From the NCBI RefSeq assembly GCF_031755915.1, contig NC_083384.1:4363501-4427500 (forward strand): 64,000 nucleotides of DNA, in the 5' to 3' direction. The notes below the pieces were generated by a model. The model was not told the origin of the DNA and did no database searches. It saw nothing but the letters and a program-made list of their open reading frames with translations. This document shows, piece by piece, positions 25,240-37,121 of this stretch (within the stretch, counting starts at the first letter, position 1; each line of letters begins with the position of its first letter). This stretch comes from Ziziphus jujuba. Lineage: Eukaryota; Streptophyta; Magnoliopsida; Rosales; Rhamnaceae. The position numbers were made by a program, and so were the translations under genes.

Positions 25240-25410
25240 ATGACTATGGCTTTCCAATTGGCTGTTTTTGCATTAATTGCTACTTCATCAATCTTACTTA
25301 TTAGTGTACCCATTGTATTTGCTTCTCCTGATGGTTGGGCGGGTAACAAAACTGTTGTATTTTCCGGTACATCATTATGGATTGGATTAGTCTTTCTGGT
25401 GGGTATCCTT
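25240..25410 (+). pseudogene. psbZ: psbZ, 3' end replaced, plastid-derived
   Basis: psbZ (ycf9) encodes a two-helix photosystem II subunit of 62 residues. The first 57 residues are open and well conserved ([45 protein letters not shown]). The last five codons (usually NSLIS) are replaced, and the frame runs on to 25455. The start at 25240 is the conserved one; an upstream in-frame ATG at 25183 is not. This is one of the least damaged genes in the window. Confidence 0.92.
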
Positions 25411-25767
25411 ACAGGGAAGGGTAAAACTTATTGTATTTGTGTATTTGTTTTGTAAATTTTGTTTATATAAATATGAAATAAATATGTATTATAAATTATA
25501 TATAAACTACATAAACAAATATTATATCGAAATAAAATAAAATATATAAATATTTAATAAGATATATAAAAGAAAAAAAGGTTATTTATTTTTTTATTCA
25601 CAATATATCATAACATAATAAATTTAAAATTATATAAAATTATATTTTACATATAATTATATATACTATAAATAACGTAAAATATAAAAATGAAAGAGAG
25701 TATTTGGCCTGGCTCTACTCCAATATAATATATACATTTCGTATCAGGAACCAAAAAAAAAAAAGAT
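25411..25767. other. psbZ-trnG-GCC spacer
   Basis: Very AT-rich plastid spacer with many TATA-like and poly-A runs. No gene seen. Confidence 0.6.
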
Positions 25768-25838
25768 GCGGATATAGTCGAATGGTAAAATTTCTCTTTG
25801 CCAAGAAGAAGATGCAGGTTCGATTCCCACTATCCACC
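25768..25838 (+). tRNA. trnG-GCC: trnG-GCC, plastid-derived
   Basis: 71 bases matching tRNA-Gly(GCC): GCGGATATAGTCG start, anticodon GCC in TTTGCCAAG, T-arm AGGTTCGATTCCCAC and 3' end TATCCACC. About four substitutions weaken the anticodon, T and acceptor stems (CCAAGAAG where the consensus is CCAAGGAG). Confidence 0.9.
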
Positions 25839-26022
25839 CGGAATAATAACTTAATGTATTTAAGTTAATAGAATAAAGGATTAAGTAAAGTTGATCACAA
25901 TAGTATATTGGTTCAACCCCCCCCCCCCCTCTCTTTTTCTCCGACTCCCAAAGGAAAACGGTAATTAATTACTAGTTAACAAATTAACAAAACCAAACCG
26001 AAACTTTTTTGTCAAAAAAATG

Positions 26023-26096
26023 TTGCGGAGATGGGATTTAAACCCGTGACCTCAAGTTTATGAGCCTTGCGAGCTACCAAGCTGCTCTAACAAGGG
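26023..26096 (-). tRNA. trnfM-CAU: trnfM-CAU, plastid-derived, damaged 5' end
   Basis: On the minus strand the anticodon arm GGCTCATAAACTTGAG and the T-arm GGTCACGGGTTTAAATCC are clear, ending TCTCCGCAA. The 5' acceptor strand, normally CGCGGGGTAGAGC, reads CTTGTTAGAGC and no longer pairs. It borders the TRIM insertion. In a plastid this tRNA would start translation. Confidence 0.85.
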
Positions 26097-26104
26097 GGGA
26101 GGAT

Positions 26105-26274
26105 TGTCAAGTCCCATATCGGTTGGAAAAGGGAACGAATCATGGCTTATAAGCATGTGGATACCTTTCCCTTGTAGAGCCCTTTTAAAACCTTAAGGGC
26201 TGGGTTGTAAGAGGATTCCCCAGGCCCAAAAAGGACAATATCTGCATGCGGATGGTTTGGGCTAGGTTGTTACA
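26105..26274 (+). repeat. TRIM LTR copy 1
   Basis: 170 bases from TGTCAAGTCCC to GTTGTTACA. TTATAAGCATGTGGATACC and TTTTAAAACCTTAAGG are shared with copies 2 and 3. Confidence 0.85.
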
Positions 26275-26280
26275 GATGCT

Positions 26281-26414
26281 CATGGCTTATAAGCACGTGG
26301 ATACCTTTCCCTTGAAGAGGCCTTTTAAAACCTTGAGAGCTGGGTTGTAAGAGGATTTCCTAGGCCCAAAGAGGACAATATCTGCATGTGGGTGGTCTGC
26401 GCTGGGTTGTTACA
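26281..26414 (+). repeat. TRIM LTR copy 2, 5'-truncated
   Basis: It starts inside the LTR at CATGGCTTATAAG and ends at GTTGTTACA. Confidence 0.85.
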
Positions 26415-26480
26415 GATGGTATCAGAGCCAGTACCCGGATCGATGTGCCAACGAGGACCCTGGGCCCCAAAGGGGAGGAT
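26415..26480 (+). other. TRIM internal domain: primer-binding site and purine tract
   Basis: TGGTATCAGAGCC at 26417-26429 is the tRNA-Met type primer site, and CCAAAGGGGAGGA at about 26467-26479 is the purine tract before LTR 3. The 66 bases between hold no frame. Confidence 0.85.
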
Positions 26481-26650
26481 TGTGAGATCCCACATCGGTT
26501 GGAAAGGGGAACGAAGCATGACTTATAAGCTTGTGGATACCTTTCCCTTGCAGAGGCCTTTTAAAACCTTGAGGGATGGGTTGTAAGAGGATTCCCCAGG
26601 CCCAAAGAGGACAATATCTCCATGCGGGTGGTCTGGGCTGGGCTGTTATA
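26481..26650 (+). repeat. TRIM LTR copy 3
   Basis: 170 bases from TGTGAGATCCCAC to GGCTGTTATA, where copies 1 and 2 end TTACA. rps14 sequence follows within about 10 bases. Confidence 0.85.
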
Positions 26651-26659
26651 GAAAAGATA

Positions 26660-26971
26660 TTTTAATCCATACCAACTCTATCTTATTGCTCCGGGCAACA
26701 AACATGCATAAACCATTTCACGAAGTATGTGTCCGGATAGACTGAAGTCTTAATAGTTAGCTCTCGGTCTTCCGTTCGAAAAACAATGTCAATGAAGGGA
26801 TTTAGGTGCACTATTACGGGGTGGGGATTGTAACTTTCCATGAATTTCACATTTTTCACTCAACGATGGAACTTCGTTTATTTCTTTTTTTGAGGATCGA
26901 CGAATCGAATGATATTTTTGTTCCAATTTTTGTCTCTTCTTCTCCCTCTAAATCAAACTTTTTCTTGCCAT
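26660..26971 (-). pseudogene. rps14: rps14 (plastid small ribosomal protein uS14), plastid-derived
   Basis: Start at 26971 with MARKSLI, then a stop in place of Gln (codon 8, TAG), then [18 protein letters not shown]. The C-terminal GHILREMVYACLLPGA-like part is visible at about 26680-26730, followed by the SW end. Length is about right for 100 codons. Frameshifts occur in the middle. psaB lies upstream on the same strand, as in the plastid psaA-psaB-rps14 operon. Confidence 0.88.
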
Positions 26972-27108
26972 AATGGTTCAACTCCTATTAGTTTAGTTTC
27001 AATGATACAAGTCGGATCCTAGACGTAGAAATATAAAAAGGCTGTCCCCCTTCTCCACTGAAAGAAATGATATTATCAAGGATAATAAAACACATAAAAA
27101 AAAAACTA

Positions 27109-29106
<1,998 letters not shown>

Positions 29107-29399
29107 TGGATCAACCAATTTCCTTATTATGACCTATTCTCCATTTAAAGACCTTATTGGAGTACTCACAATGTTAATTGTGGGTATGAAAGAAAATTTT
29201 TGGTAATGAAAAACTCCACTTATCCATTTATATTATAAATATTACAAATGCATTTTTTGAAAATTTCATTTTCTATTTCTTAAAAAAACTTTATTTCTTG
29301 GTGTCAAAATACAAAATAAAAAGAGTAGGGTGTGCAGTCTAAAATAAAATAGCGAATCTTTTCTCTTTTTTCCTAAAAAATAATTTTGAAGATTGTGTA
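29107..29399. other. Spacer upstream of psbI
   Basis: AT-rich, consistent with the psbK-psbI spacer. psbK itself and trnQ are not present. The psaB/spacer join lies at about 29107, but I see no clear marker of the mechanism. Confidence 0.45.
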
Positions 29400-29513
29400 A
29401 TGCTTACTCTCAAACTATTTCTTTACATGGTAGTAATATTCTCTTTGTTTCTCTCTTTATCTTCGGATTCCTATCTAACGACCCAGGACCGTAATCCTGG
29501 ATGTGAAGAAAAA
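29400..29513 (+). pseudogene. psbI: psbI, plastid-derived, frameshifted
   Basis: psbI encodes a single-helix photosystem II subunit of about 36 residues. MLTLKLFLYMVVIF opens the frame. A 2-base gain near 29444 (TTCTCTTTG for TTCTTTG) changes frame through the middle, and the end returns to DPGRNPG...E. The stop codon is also lost. It stands before trnS-GCU as in the plastome. Confidence 0.88.
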
Positions 29514-29639
29514 GAAAAAAAAAAGAAAAAATGTTTTTCTTCCTTGATTTTAAAAAGTTCTTAGCTTAGTAGGATTTATTCTATTCCACACTGAACTCAC
29601 GAGAAATTTGAAAGAAATGAACAAGATATCGAAGAAAAT

Positions 29640-29718
29640 GGAAAGAGAGGGATTCGAACCCTCGGTACGAAAAACTCGTACAACGGATTAATGCTTTCAT
29701 CCACTCAGCCATCTCTCC
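29640..29718 (-). pseudogene. trnS-GCU: trnS-GCU with anticodon deleted, plastid-derived
   Basis: The minus strand reads GGAGAGATGGCTGAGTGG at the 5' end and CGAGGGTTCGAATCCCTCTC near the 3' end, with the long variable arm TACGAGTTTTTCGTA intact. The length is 79 instead of about 88. Between AAAGC and AATCCG the expected GGATTGCT is missing, an 8-base deletion that removes the anticodon and one side of its stem. It cannot act as a tRNA. Confidence 0.9.
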
Positions 29719-30713
29719 TCCAGTTGAAAGGAGGTAATTACTATGTTAGATCACAAAAATAAGGCTTGAAAAAAGCCCTTTTTTTTTTTCTTTTCTTTTC
29801 TTTAGTGTTTTTTATATTTTTTCTTATTGTCTTATTTATTATTTTATTATATATAATATATATATACAGTAGTTTATATAATAGATATGGAATGATAACG
29901 ATATAGAATCAAATTCCATTTAGACTATATAATAGATATGGAATGATAATGATATAGAATCAAATTCCATTTGGATAAAATAAAAGCATTAATTAGATTA
30001 TATAAAATGTATATAAAACGTATGCATAAAATATATCAAAAATCCAATCTAAACAATCTATAATAGTCCAATATATAAATCCAATATAAATGAAATAAAT
30101 ATAAAAAAATCACTGTAAATCAAATCTAAAAATGGAATTATATTTGTTAATATGTTTAACATAGATTTTTTAGATTTTTTGAATAGATTTATATAATTAA
30201 TATATGTTTAATAGATATATTCTATATTTTATGTAATATATAAATAGAAAAAATAATGTATAAATAGAAAAAAGAAATAGAGAAAAGAAAAATTAGAAAT
30301 AATGAGAAAAAATATTTATTATTGATAATAAATAAATAAACCTCTTTGAGTTCATCCAAAAGGGCCTTTTATTTCCACGGCTTGGCCTGGTCAGTACCTA
30401 GCCGGGCCGGGCCTCTTTGATTCTGTTCAATCGTAATAAGATAAAATGATTTATTTCATTTGAAAACAATTAATTTGAAACCAAAACAAAAAGGCTTGTT
30501 ATTGAAACAACAAAAGTCATAAAAGGACCTATTTTGATATAGAATCAAAGCGAGATTTCTTATCTTCTTTATATATTTTTTTTTCTTACGTATATAATAA
30601 AAAATGGAACTATGGATTCATGCACAATGCATTTTTTTTTTATCCTATCTTTTGATTACGCCCGAGTTTCTTGTTCAACAAAAAGTTCATTTATATGCAA
30701 TAATCGGATTGGA
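29719..30713. other. trnS-GCU to trnG-UCC spacer with 51-bp tandem repeat
   Basis: AT-rich plastid spacer. It contains two copies of a 51-bp unit at 29876-29977 (AATAGATATGGAATGATAA...), differing at only a few positions. A GC-rich patch at 30376-30412 (CCACGGCTTGGCCTGGTCAG) is a known feature of this plastid spacer. No gene seen. Confidence 0.65.
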
Positions 30714-31466
30714 GTGGGTATAGTTTAGTGGTAAAAGTGCGATTCGTTTTATTAACCCCTGAATAGTTAAGGGGTCTCTTGGTTTGATTAGTATTCCATT
30801 CTGAGCAAAAACTTTATTTCTTAAAAGCATTAAATCCTTTACCTTTCAATTAAAAATTCGAGGAAGAATATACATTCTCGTGATTTGTATCCAAGAGTTA
30901 ATTAGAAATTGAAAAATTGGATTACGAAACTACGAAACATAATTTTTTTTTTTTAAATTGGATCAATCAATATTTCCAATTGAATGAGTATGAGTAAAGG
31001 ATCCATGGATAAAGATAGAAAGTGTATTTCTAATCGTAACTAAATCTTGAATTTTTCTTTTTTGTATGGGGAAAATTGAAACAAAATAGCTAATTAAACA
31101 ATAACTTTGGTTTACTAGAGACATCAAAAAATTGTTTTAGCTCGGTGGAAACAAAATCCTTTTCCTAAGGATTCTTTCAAATAGAAGTAGAGAACAAAGT
31201 AACTAGAAAGATTGTTATAAGGATCGTCTAGAAAGCGGGCCATTTTGAATGCATTCAGACCGAAAAGCTGACATAGATGTTATAGGTTGAATTTTTTTAA
31301 TTTCAATTGACATCTGGAAATTTATTTATCTTCCATAAAGGAGTCGAATAAAACCAAAGTTTCACGTTCAATTTTGAATTAGAGACGTCAACAATGATGA
31401 ATCAACATCGATTATAACCCTTAGCCTTCCAAGCTAACAATGCAGGTTCGATTCCCGCTACCTGCT
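30714..31466 (+). tRNA. trnG-UCC: trnG-UCC with group II intron, plastid-derived
   Basis: Exon 1 is 30714-30736 (GTGGGTATAGTTTAGTGGTAAAA, 23 bases, normally starting GCGGG). The intron starts at 30737 with GTGCGATTCG, a group II 5' end, and is about 680 bases. Exon 2 is about 31418-31466 with the anticodon TCC in CTTCCAAG and the T-arm GGTTCGATTCCCGC. Base changes at both acceptor strands remain compatible with pairing in part. It precedes trnR-UCU, as expected. Confidence 0.88.
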
Positions 31467-31778
31467 TGTGCTTACTTTCTCTTATCTCTATTCAATATTT
31501 TTCAATATTTATTTTTTATAGTCAAAACCTATAAATCTATATATCTAATAGATATTTAAATCTAATATACATTTATATATTTTGATATGCATTAAAATAT
31601 CAAATTTCTAATAAATATGTTTTATAGAAATATAAACAAAATGAATATAATTAAAAAATAAATATAATTAATGTAGTGCATAGTTGAATACACAATTCCA
31701 GGAATTCTTTCACATATTTGTTTCGTCTGAATAATAAATGTGAAAAGAAAATAAATATAAAAAAAATTGGAATGCAAA

Positions 31779-31850
31779 GCATCCATTCTGTAATGGATAG
31801 GATAGAGGTCTTCTAAACCTTTGGTATAGGTTCAAATCCTATTGAACGCA
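31779..31850 (+). tRNA. trnR-UCU: trnR-UCU, plastid-derived
   Basis: 72 bases: GCATCCATTCTGTAATGG start, anticodon TCT in GGTCTTCTAAACC, T-arm AGGTTCAAATCCT, end TTGAACGCA. Two mismatches appear in the acceptor stem compared with GCGTCCA/TGGACGC, both explained by G-to-A changes. The rest of the cloverleaf folds. Confidence 0.9.
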
Positions 31851-32415
31851 ATTTATTTCCATATATTTTGAGATTTCCATGTCAAGAAAGATCTTTTGAA
31901 TAATTTGAATAAGCTCTTATACATTTAGTACTTGTAATATAAGTATAATCTAGTTTATATATTATTTCCATATATTACATATTTAATGTATGTTAATATG
32001 TGTACATAATTATTCTGTATTTCATATTAATAATATATTTGATATAGAAATGTAATATATTATTATTTCTATATTATTATAAAAAATATTTATTACAAAA
32101 AACAAAAACTTTTATATTTTATAATTTTTTTATATTTTATTTTAAAATAATTTAGTATTTTAAAATAATTTACATAATTATATAATAGAAAAAAGTATAT
32201 AATTTATTTCTTATTATTAAAATTAGTATTAAAATTTAAAATTAGTATTAAATCAAGATTTAATTAATATCAATTTATTTTCTTTAATTAAGATTGATAA
32301 AAATTAAAAGTGATCAATTTATTTTCTTTAATTAAGATTGGCAAAAATTCAAACTGATCAATTTCTTTTCTTTAATTAAGATTCATAAAAATTAAAAGTG
32401 ATCAAATTATTTTCT
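31851..32415. other. trnR-atpA spacer with 44-bp tandem repeat
   Basis: Extremely AT-rich. At 32270-32418 a 44-bp unit beginning TCAATTTATTTTCTTTAATTA is repeated about 3.4 times, the last partial copy touching the atpA stop codon. No gene seen. Confidence 0.65.
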
Positions 32416-33912
32416 TTATACTTGTTCCTGAAGTAGAAAACGCTCCAGCTGTTCCTGAATAGCATCTTTCAAAAGGGCTTTTGCTTCCTCGGTAAATGTC
32501 TTGGTAGAAGCTATGATTTCTTGGAACTAAGTTTTATTTGTTTTTAAGTAAGTATGAACTCAATGAGAAATTTCCTTACCTGCCCAATTTCTAATGAATC
32601 AAGATAACCATTGGTTCCAATATAAATAGTCATTATCTACTCTTTCACCGCGAGAGGGGCTGATTAAGATTGTTTGAGCAACTCATGTAATCGTTGACCT
32701 CTTGCCAATTGATTATGAGTAGCTTTATCGAGATCATAAGTGAATTGTGCAAGGGCTTCCAATTCTGCGAATTGCACCAATTCCAATTTTGATTTGCTAG
32801 CTACTTGTTTCATGGCTTTAATTTGAGTTGCAGACTGTGGATACAAAAATACCCACATAAATAGCAAGTCTGATTCCGGCATTGAATACATCAATGGATA
32901 GAATATTTGTCCATCTGTAATGGACATTACATTAGCAGGAATATAAGCCGAAAGATCTCCCGATTGAGTCTCAACTATTGGTAAAGCAGTCATTCTTCCT
33001 TCACCTAAATGAGAACTTGATTTAGCAACTCTTTCCAAATGGCATGAACGCAAATAAGAAACATCTCCCGGATAAGCTTGTCGGCCTGCTGGTCTGTGTA
33101 ATAAAAGAGACATTTTGCGATAAGCCTCTACTTGTTTTGAGAGATTGTCATAAATAATTAAAGTGTGTTGTTCGCGGTACATAAGATATTCAGCCAGAGC
33201 AGTTCCTATATAAGGAGCGAGGTATTGTAATGTAGCAGGAGAATCGGCTGTTTTAGCCACCATAATAGTGTAATCCATTGCTCCTCTTTCCTGTAAAGGA
33301 GTCACCACCTGAGCCACAGAAGATGCTTTTTGACCAATTACATTTTGCCCTTGTTGATTGAGAATTATATCTGTGGCTACTGCTATTTTACTGGTTTTCC
33401 TGTCCCCAATAATTAATTCTCGCTGACCACGTCCTATAGGAATCATTGAATCAATAGCAATAAGTCCCATTTGAAGAGGCTCATATATCGAACGTCTCGA
33501 AATAATACCCGAGGTGGGAGATTCAATTAACTGGGATTCAGAAGGTGAAATTTCATCTCGACATCAATAGGTTTAGCCATAGCATTTATAACACAACCCA
33601 AAAAGCCTCACTTATTAAGATTTGAGCAATTTTTCTTGTTGCTTTTACAGAAAGTCCCTCTTGTATCATCAAACCATCACCCATTAATACAACATTGACA
33701 TTATTTGATTCCAAATTTAGAGCAATGCCTATCGTACCTTCTTCAAATTCTATTAATTCCCTTGCCATTACTTTATCAAGACCATAAATATGAGCAATAT
33801 CGTCGCCTACTTAAAGTACAGTACCGGTATTTAAAATCTTTACGTCTCTATTATATTGCTTAATACATTCATGAATAATGTTACTAATTTCACCTACTCA
33901 AATAGTTACCAT
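32416..33912 (-). pseudogene. atpA: atpA (ATP synthase CF1 alpha subunit), full length, plastid-derived
   Basis: atpA encodes the alpha subunit of the chloroplast ATP synthase. It is present from MVTI (33912) to LLQEQV (stop at 32416), about the normal 500 codons. The fifth codon is a stop (TGA for CGA). The Walker A loop, normally GDRQTGKTAVA, is [11 protein letters not shown] here (near 33395), so the P-loop is destroyed. The middle 268 residues (32664-33470) are one open frame with [22 protein letters not shown] and SITDGQIF. A frameshift near 33520-33590 separates it from the N-terminal part. Confidence 0.93.
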
Positions 33913-33971
33913 GAGTATTTCCTAATTCTTTATTTTTGGTTGAAAAAAAGGTAATTCTTGCAGTAGAAAGA

Positions 33972-34397
33972 CTAACCTTTTATTTCTTTCATCTCTCCAA
34001 ACATGCCAATATTAGTATTAATGGTACATAAATGTAACTTGATGTTCAAACAACTATTCAGAGTTCCTAGAGCTCCTTGTAAGGCTTGTTGGAAAACCCG
34101 TTGTCGAACTTGATTAATAGCTTTTTGTTGTTCAAAATGAATGGTTTCATTTTTGTAATTTTCTAATTGTTCCAAGGTTTTCTAAGTTTAATTAATCAAA
34201 TTCAATTTTTCTCGTTCTATTTCAGAGTATCCATTCGCTCGAAACTGCTCCACTTCCATTTCTACTTTCTGCAAGTGGGACCGGGCTTTTTCCAGCCGTT
34301 CTAGGCCCCCCCCCCCCCCCCCCCCCCCCCCACCTAGTTCTTCTGAATTGTGAATAGACTTCAAGATCTGCTATTTTCGATTATCTAATAAATCACT
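33972..34397 (-). pseudogene. atpF: atpF exon 2, interrupted by poly-C run, plastid-derived
   Basis: atpF encodes the CF0 b subunit, a stator component. The exon begins near SDLLDNRK (about 34397) and ends MKEIKG (stop at 33972). The block [33 protein letters not shown], quoted here only by its ends EQLEN and ALQGALG, is well kept. At 34307-34331 a run of about 25 C bases stands where RGG-AIEQ codons should be. Stops occur within DLLDNRK and LINSTYK-like parts. Confidence 0.9.
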
Positions 34398-35064
34398 AAA
34401 TGAAAGTAGATTATCTTTCCATTCATTTTAAAACTTCCACGATCCCTTCCCAAACCAAACATGAATCTTTTGATTCATTTGGCTCTCACACCCAATTACT
34501 TATGCATGGGGGAAGCTCCCTAGCTTTTTTTTAATGTAGTGAGCCTATCCTCTTTTCTCTATTCATATTTGTGAAAGTATAGAAATTGATCACTAATCCA
34601 AGAACATAATATTCGAAGCACTTTTTTGACCAAACAAATAATTACCAGCATAGATTCAGCATAGAATAAAAAACATAAAAAAAAAGGGGTGAAATATCCA
34701 TTTTTCTAATTTTTAAAAATCAAATACAAATAACGGGTTGAAATCATTTTCTTTTATCGACATGAGTGTTTTATATCAAAAAAAAAATTCCAACTTTTGG
34801 AAATCATTTATGGATTAACATATTCTTTATTACATATAAACTTCAAACGATTTAGCTTTAACCCTGTTAACAATCCCACATTATTGGTTGATAGAGAATC
34901 AAAGTAGATTTACCAATGAATCACAAATGCTATGGTTCTTAAATATGGTTTCTTAATTTATTCATAAGTAACTCGCGGAATCGTGCACCTTTTCGAGTTA
35001 AAATGAAAAAAAGTGCAGTTGGTTGAATCCAGCCTATTCTTGAAATAAACAACTCATACACACT
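34398..35064 (-). other. atpF group II intron
   Basis: About 670 bases between the two atpF exons, close to the usual size. On the minus strand it opens with GTGTATGAGTTG, a degraded form of the group II start GTGCGAG. It contains the usual AT-rich loops and nothing else seen. Confidence 0.7.
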
Positions 35065-35176
35065 CCCTTTCCAAAAAAAATCAATACATCAAAGACTACA
35101 CTTAGATATAAAACCCGAAACGCCCAACGAATGGTCAATTATCCAATGAAAGGAAAGAATCGGTTACATTTTTCAT
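35065..35176 (-). pseudogene. atpF: atpF exon 1, internally deleted
   Basis: MKNVTDSFLSLDN then a stop, read from 35176 on the minus strand, followed by FGFYI-like codons. About 10-15 codons of the membrane-anchor part are missing before the FFGKGV-like end. The normal exon 1 is about 145 bases, and 112 remain. Confidence 0.8.
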
Positions 35177-35263
35177 ATGATCTCCTATTTCTTATAGATA
35201 GACTAATTATCTATATTTTTTTATTCTATTATTTTCTAAATTAAACAGGAATAGGGTAAAAGT

Positions 35264-35491
35264 TTAAACAAAGGGATTTACAAATAAAAGCACTATTGTC
35301 ACAACCAGTCCATAAATTGTTAAAAGCTTCCATAAAAGCCAAACTAAGTAATAAAGTACCTCGTATTTTTCACTCCACTTCTGGTTGTCTAGCAATCCCT
35401 TCCACAGCTTGGGCCGCGGAGGTACAATAGAAGCAAGCCCAGCAGCCAATCCAACAGCAATAACGGAAGTGGTAGAAATCAGTGGATTCAT
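35264..35491 (-). pseudogene. atpH: atpH (ATP synthase CF0 c subunit), internally altered, plastid-derived
   Basis: atpH encodes the proteolipid of the c-ring, normally 81 residues. It starts MNPLISTTSVIAVGLAAGLASI, like the usual MNPLIAAASVIAAGLAVGLASI. The polar-loop part GVGQGTAAGQAVEG is replaced by a short frameshifted stretch (VPPRPKLWKG). The ending [21 protein letters not shown] is close to [19 protein letters not shown]. The proton-carrying glutamate before ALTIY reads as lysine (WKLLTIYG). The frame stays open for 75 codons, unusual here, but key residues are gone. Confidence 0.9.
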
Positions 35492-36086
35492 GATAAATTC
35501 CTTGCAAAAAATAAATAAAATAAAGAAACAGTTAATGATACAATCAACCAATGAATTATGGCTTACTTATTCTATCAGTAAGATTTATCCATTCAAAGTC
35601 ACTAAAAACCACAAATTGAAATAATAATATTCTTGAAGCAATAGAACTGCTTCGATATTTTCCTATACATGTAATTTTTGTTAATTCGTACAACTTTTGT
35701 TCGGCCAGTTCTTTTTTTTTTTTTTCCGAACCATTCTTTGTATTTTCTGTTTTTTTTTTTTGTGATTTAAATTCATTCACTATCCAGAAAAAATTATAGT
35801 CAAAATGGAAGGACTTATATTGGAATCCCTATCCAAATATTGGAATCCCTATCGAAATTCATAACATAATAGTAAGGCAAATTAAATATATCTTTAATTC
35901 ATATATACCTAGTTACTATTGAATATCACATATACATGTCTTTCCCCCATAATGTAAACCACGTATTCCTATGTTAGATTCAGTTAGATTCTAGAATCAT
36001 TCTTCGAAACATACATAAGAATTGTCTTATAACGATTATATTACATACATCTAGTTTGACCCTCCCCCCCCCCCCCCCCCCCCCCC
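35492..36086. other. atpH-atpI spacer, left part, ending in poly-C
   Basis: AT-rich plastid spacer with T runs at 35711-35725 and 35751-35761. It ends in a C run of about 23 bases (36064-36086). The gypsy element B begins at 36087, and its far end is also flanked by C bases. Confidence 0.7.
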
Positions 36087-37121
36087 TATATGAACCTAGG
36101 ATGACCTGCTCCTAAACTCATATTATTTTAACCCGGATCTTTAATTAAGTTCAAGTTCTAATGGAATGAACCTCAACCCCTAACCAACTTGTGGTTAGAA
36201 ACCTTGGTATAATGTAGACGCCACAATAGGGGATGGAAAATCTATTGATAAGTCAAGCTAAAACAACCAATTCTATAATGGTGTTTTAGGTGTTCTCAAA
36301 GAACAAAGAGATAATTAATCTCACAAGTATTTTCTTTATCAAATCAAAGTTGTATTCTTATTGAAATATAAGCCTTTAAATAGGCTACAAAGCCACGAAA
36401 TAAAACCCTAGAACGTAAAGAAAACCGGCCACCACACATAAAGAAACCTAGTTGGCCGAAACTATACTTCCTTTCCTAATCTAAGTTTGATTAATTAATT
36501 CCTTTATATTAAATTAGGAATTAATTAATTTACAACAAAATAAAAACCTTCCTAAAGTAATTTGTCTAGAAAATAAATAAATAAAAACCCAAAAAGAAAT
36601 AAAGTCAATTGCAAATTAGGTAACGAGTTGACTTTGACATCTAGGCTGAATTATGTCTTCAACCGAGCTAACTTATATCTGTTCGAGCTAACTTGTGTCT
36701 GGCCGAGCTAACTGATGTCTATCCGAGCTAAGTTGTGTCTGGCCGAGCTAACAAATGTCTGTCCGAGCTAAGTTGCATCCGATGTCCGAAGTCCGAGATC
36801 AGATGTCCGAGGCAAGGCTCCGAGTCAGAGATCAGATGTCCGAGGCAAGATTCCAATGTCCGAGACAAGGGTGTCCGATATAAAATGTCCGATATATGAG
36901 TATCCGATGAATTAGCCTGCACCACTTGGATACTTAAAACAGGTCTTTTATCTTCAGGTATGGACAAGCCCTTTTGAGAATGAATTACTCTCTGGATAAA
37001 GGCAGCAAGGTTATCCTTAAACCTCTTAGCTTGAGCCTTAGCGATCGGTCCAATCTTCATCTGTATCGGATCAGTACCCTAGCGAGTTGTCGGTGGTGCG
37101 TGCTCGGGCGGGTTTGCATCA
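36087..37121 (-). repeat. 3' LTR of element B
   Basis: 1035 bp. The right end is GCATCA; the left end TATATGAACC is a degraded TGATACGAACC. It carries short tandem repeats at about 36650-36900 and the tail of the polyprotein frame (36728-37060). Confidence 0.9.
36655..36910 (-). repeat. LTR minisatellite, element B 3' LTR
   Basis: A run of imperfect 20-21-base units such as GAGCTAACTTGTGTCTGGCC and GAGCTAACTGATGTCTATCC, followed by 'ATGTCCGAGGCAAG' type units. The 5' LTR carries a longer version (43610-43955). Confidence 0.8.

Larger units (their letters stand above)
26105..26650 (+). mobile_element. TRIM-type mini retrotransposon with three LTR copies
   Basis: Three related 134-170-bp repeats: 26105-26274, 26281-26414 (lacking its first 36 or so bases) and 26481-26650. 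Between the second and third lies a 66-bp internal part with a TGGTATCAGAGCC primer-binding site and a purine tract. There is no coding capacity, as expected for terminal-repeat retrotransposons in miniature. Repeats of this TGTGAGATCCCACATCGGTTGG type are widespread in eudicot genomes. It interrupts the trnfM-rps14 spacer. The short join GATGCT between copies one and two suggests a deletion that removed an internal part and the start of LTR 2. Confidence 0.85.

Noticed and set aside
26105..26650. Cassandra-type TRIM with an embedded 5S rRNA promoter
   Set aside because: No 5S rRNA-like A box, intermediate element or C box was recognised in the LTRs.
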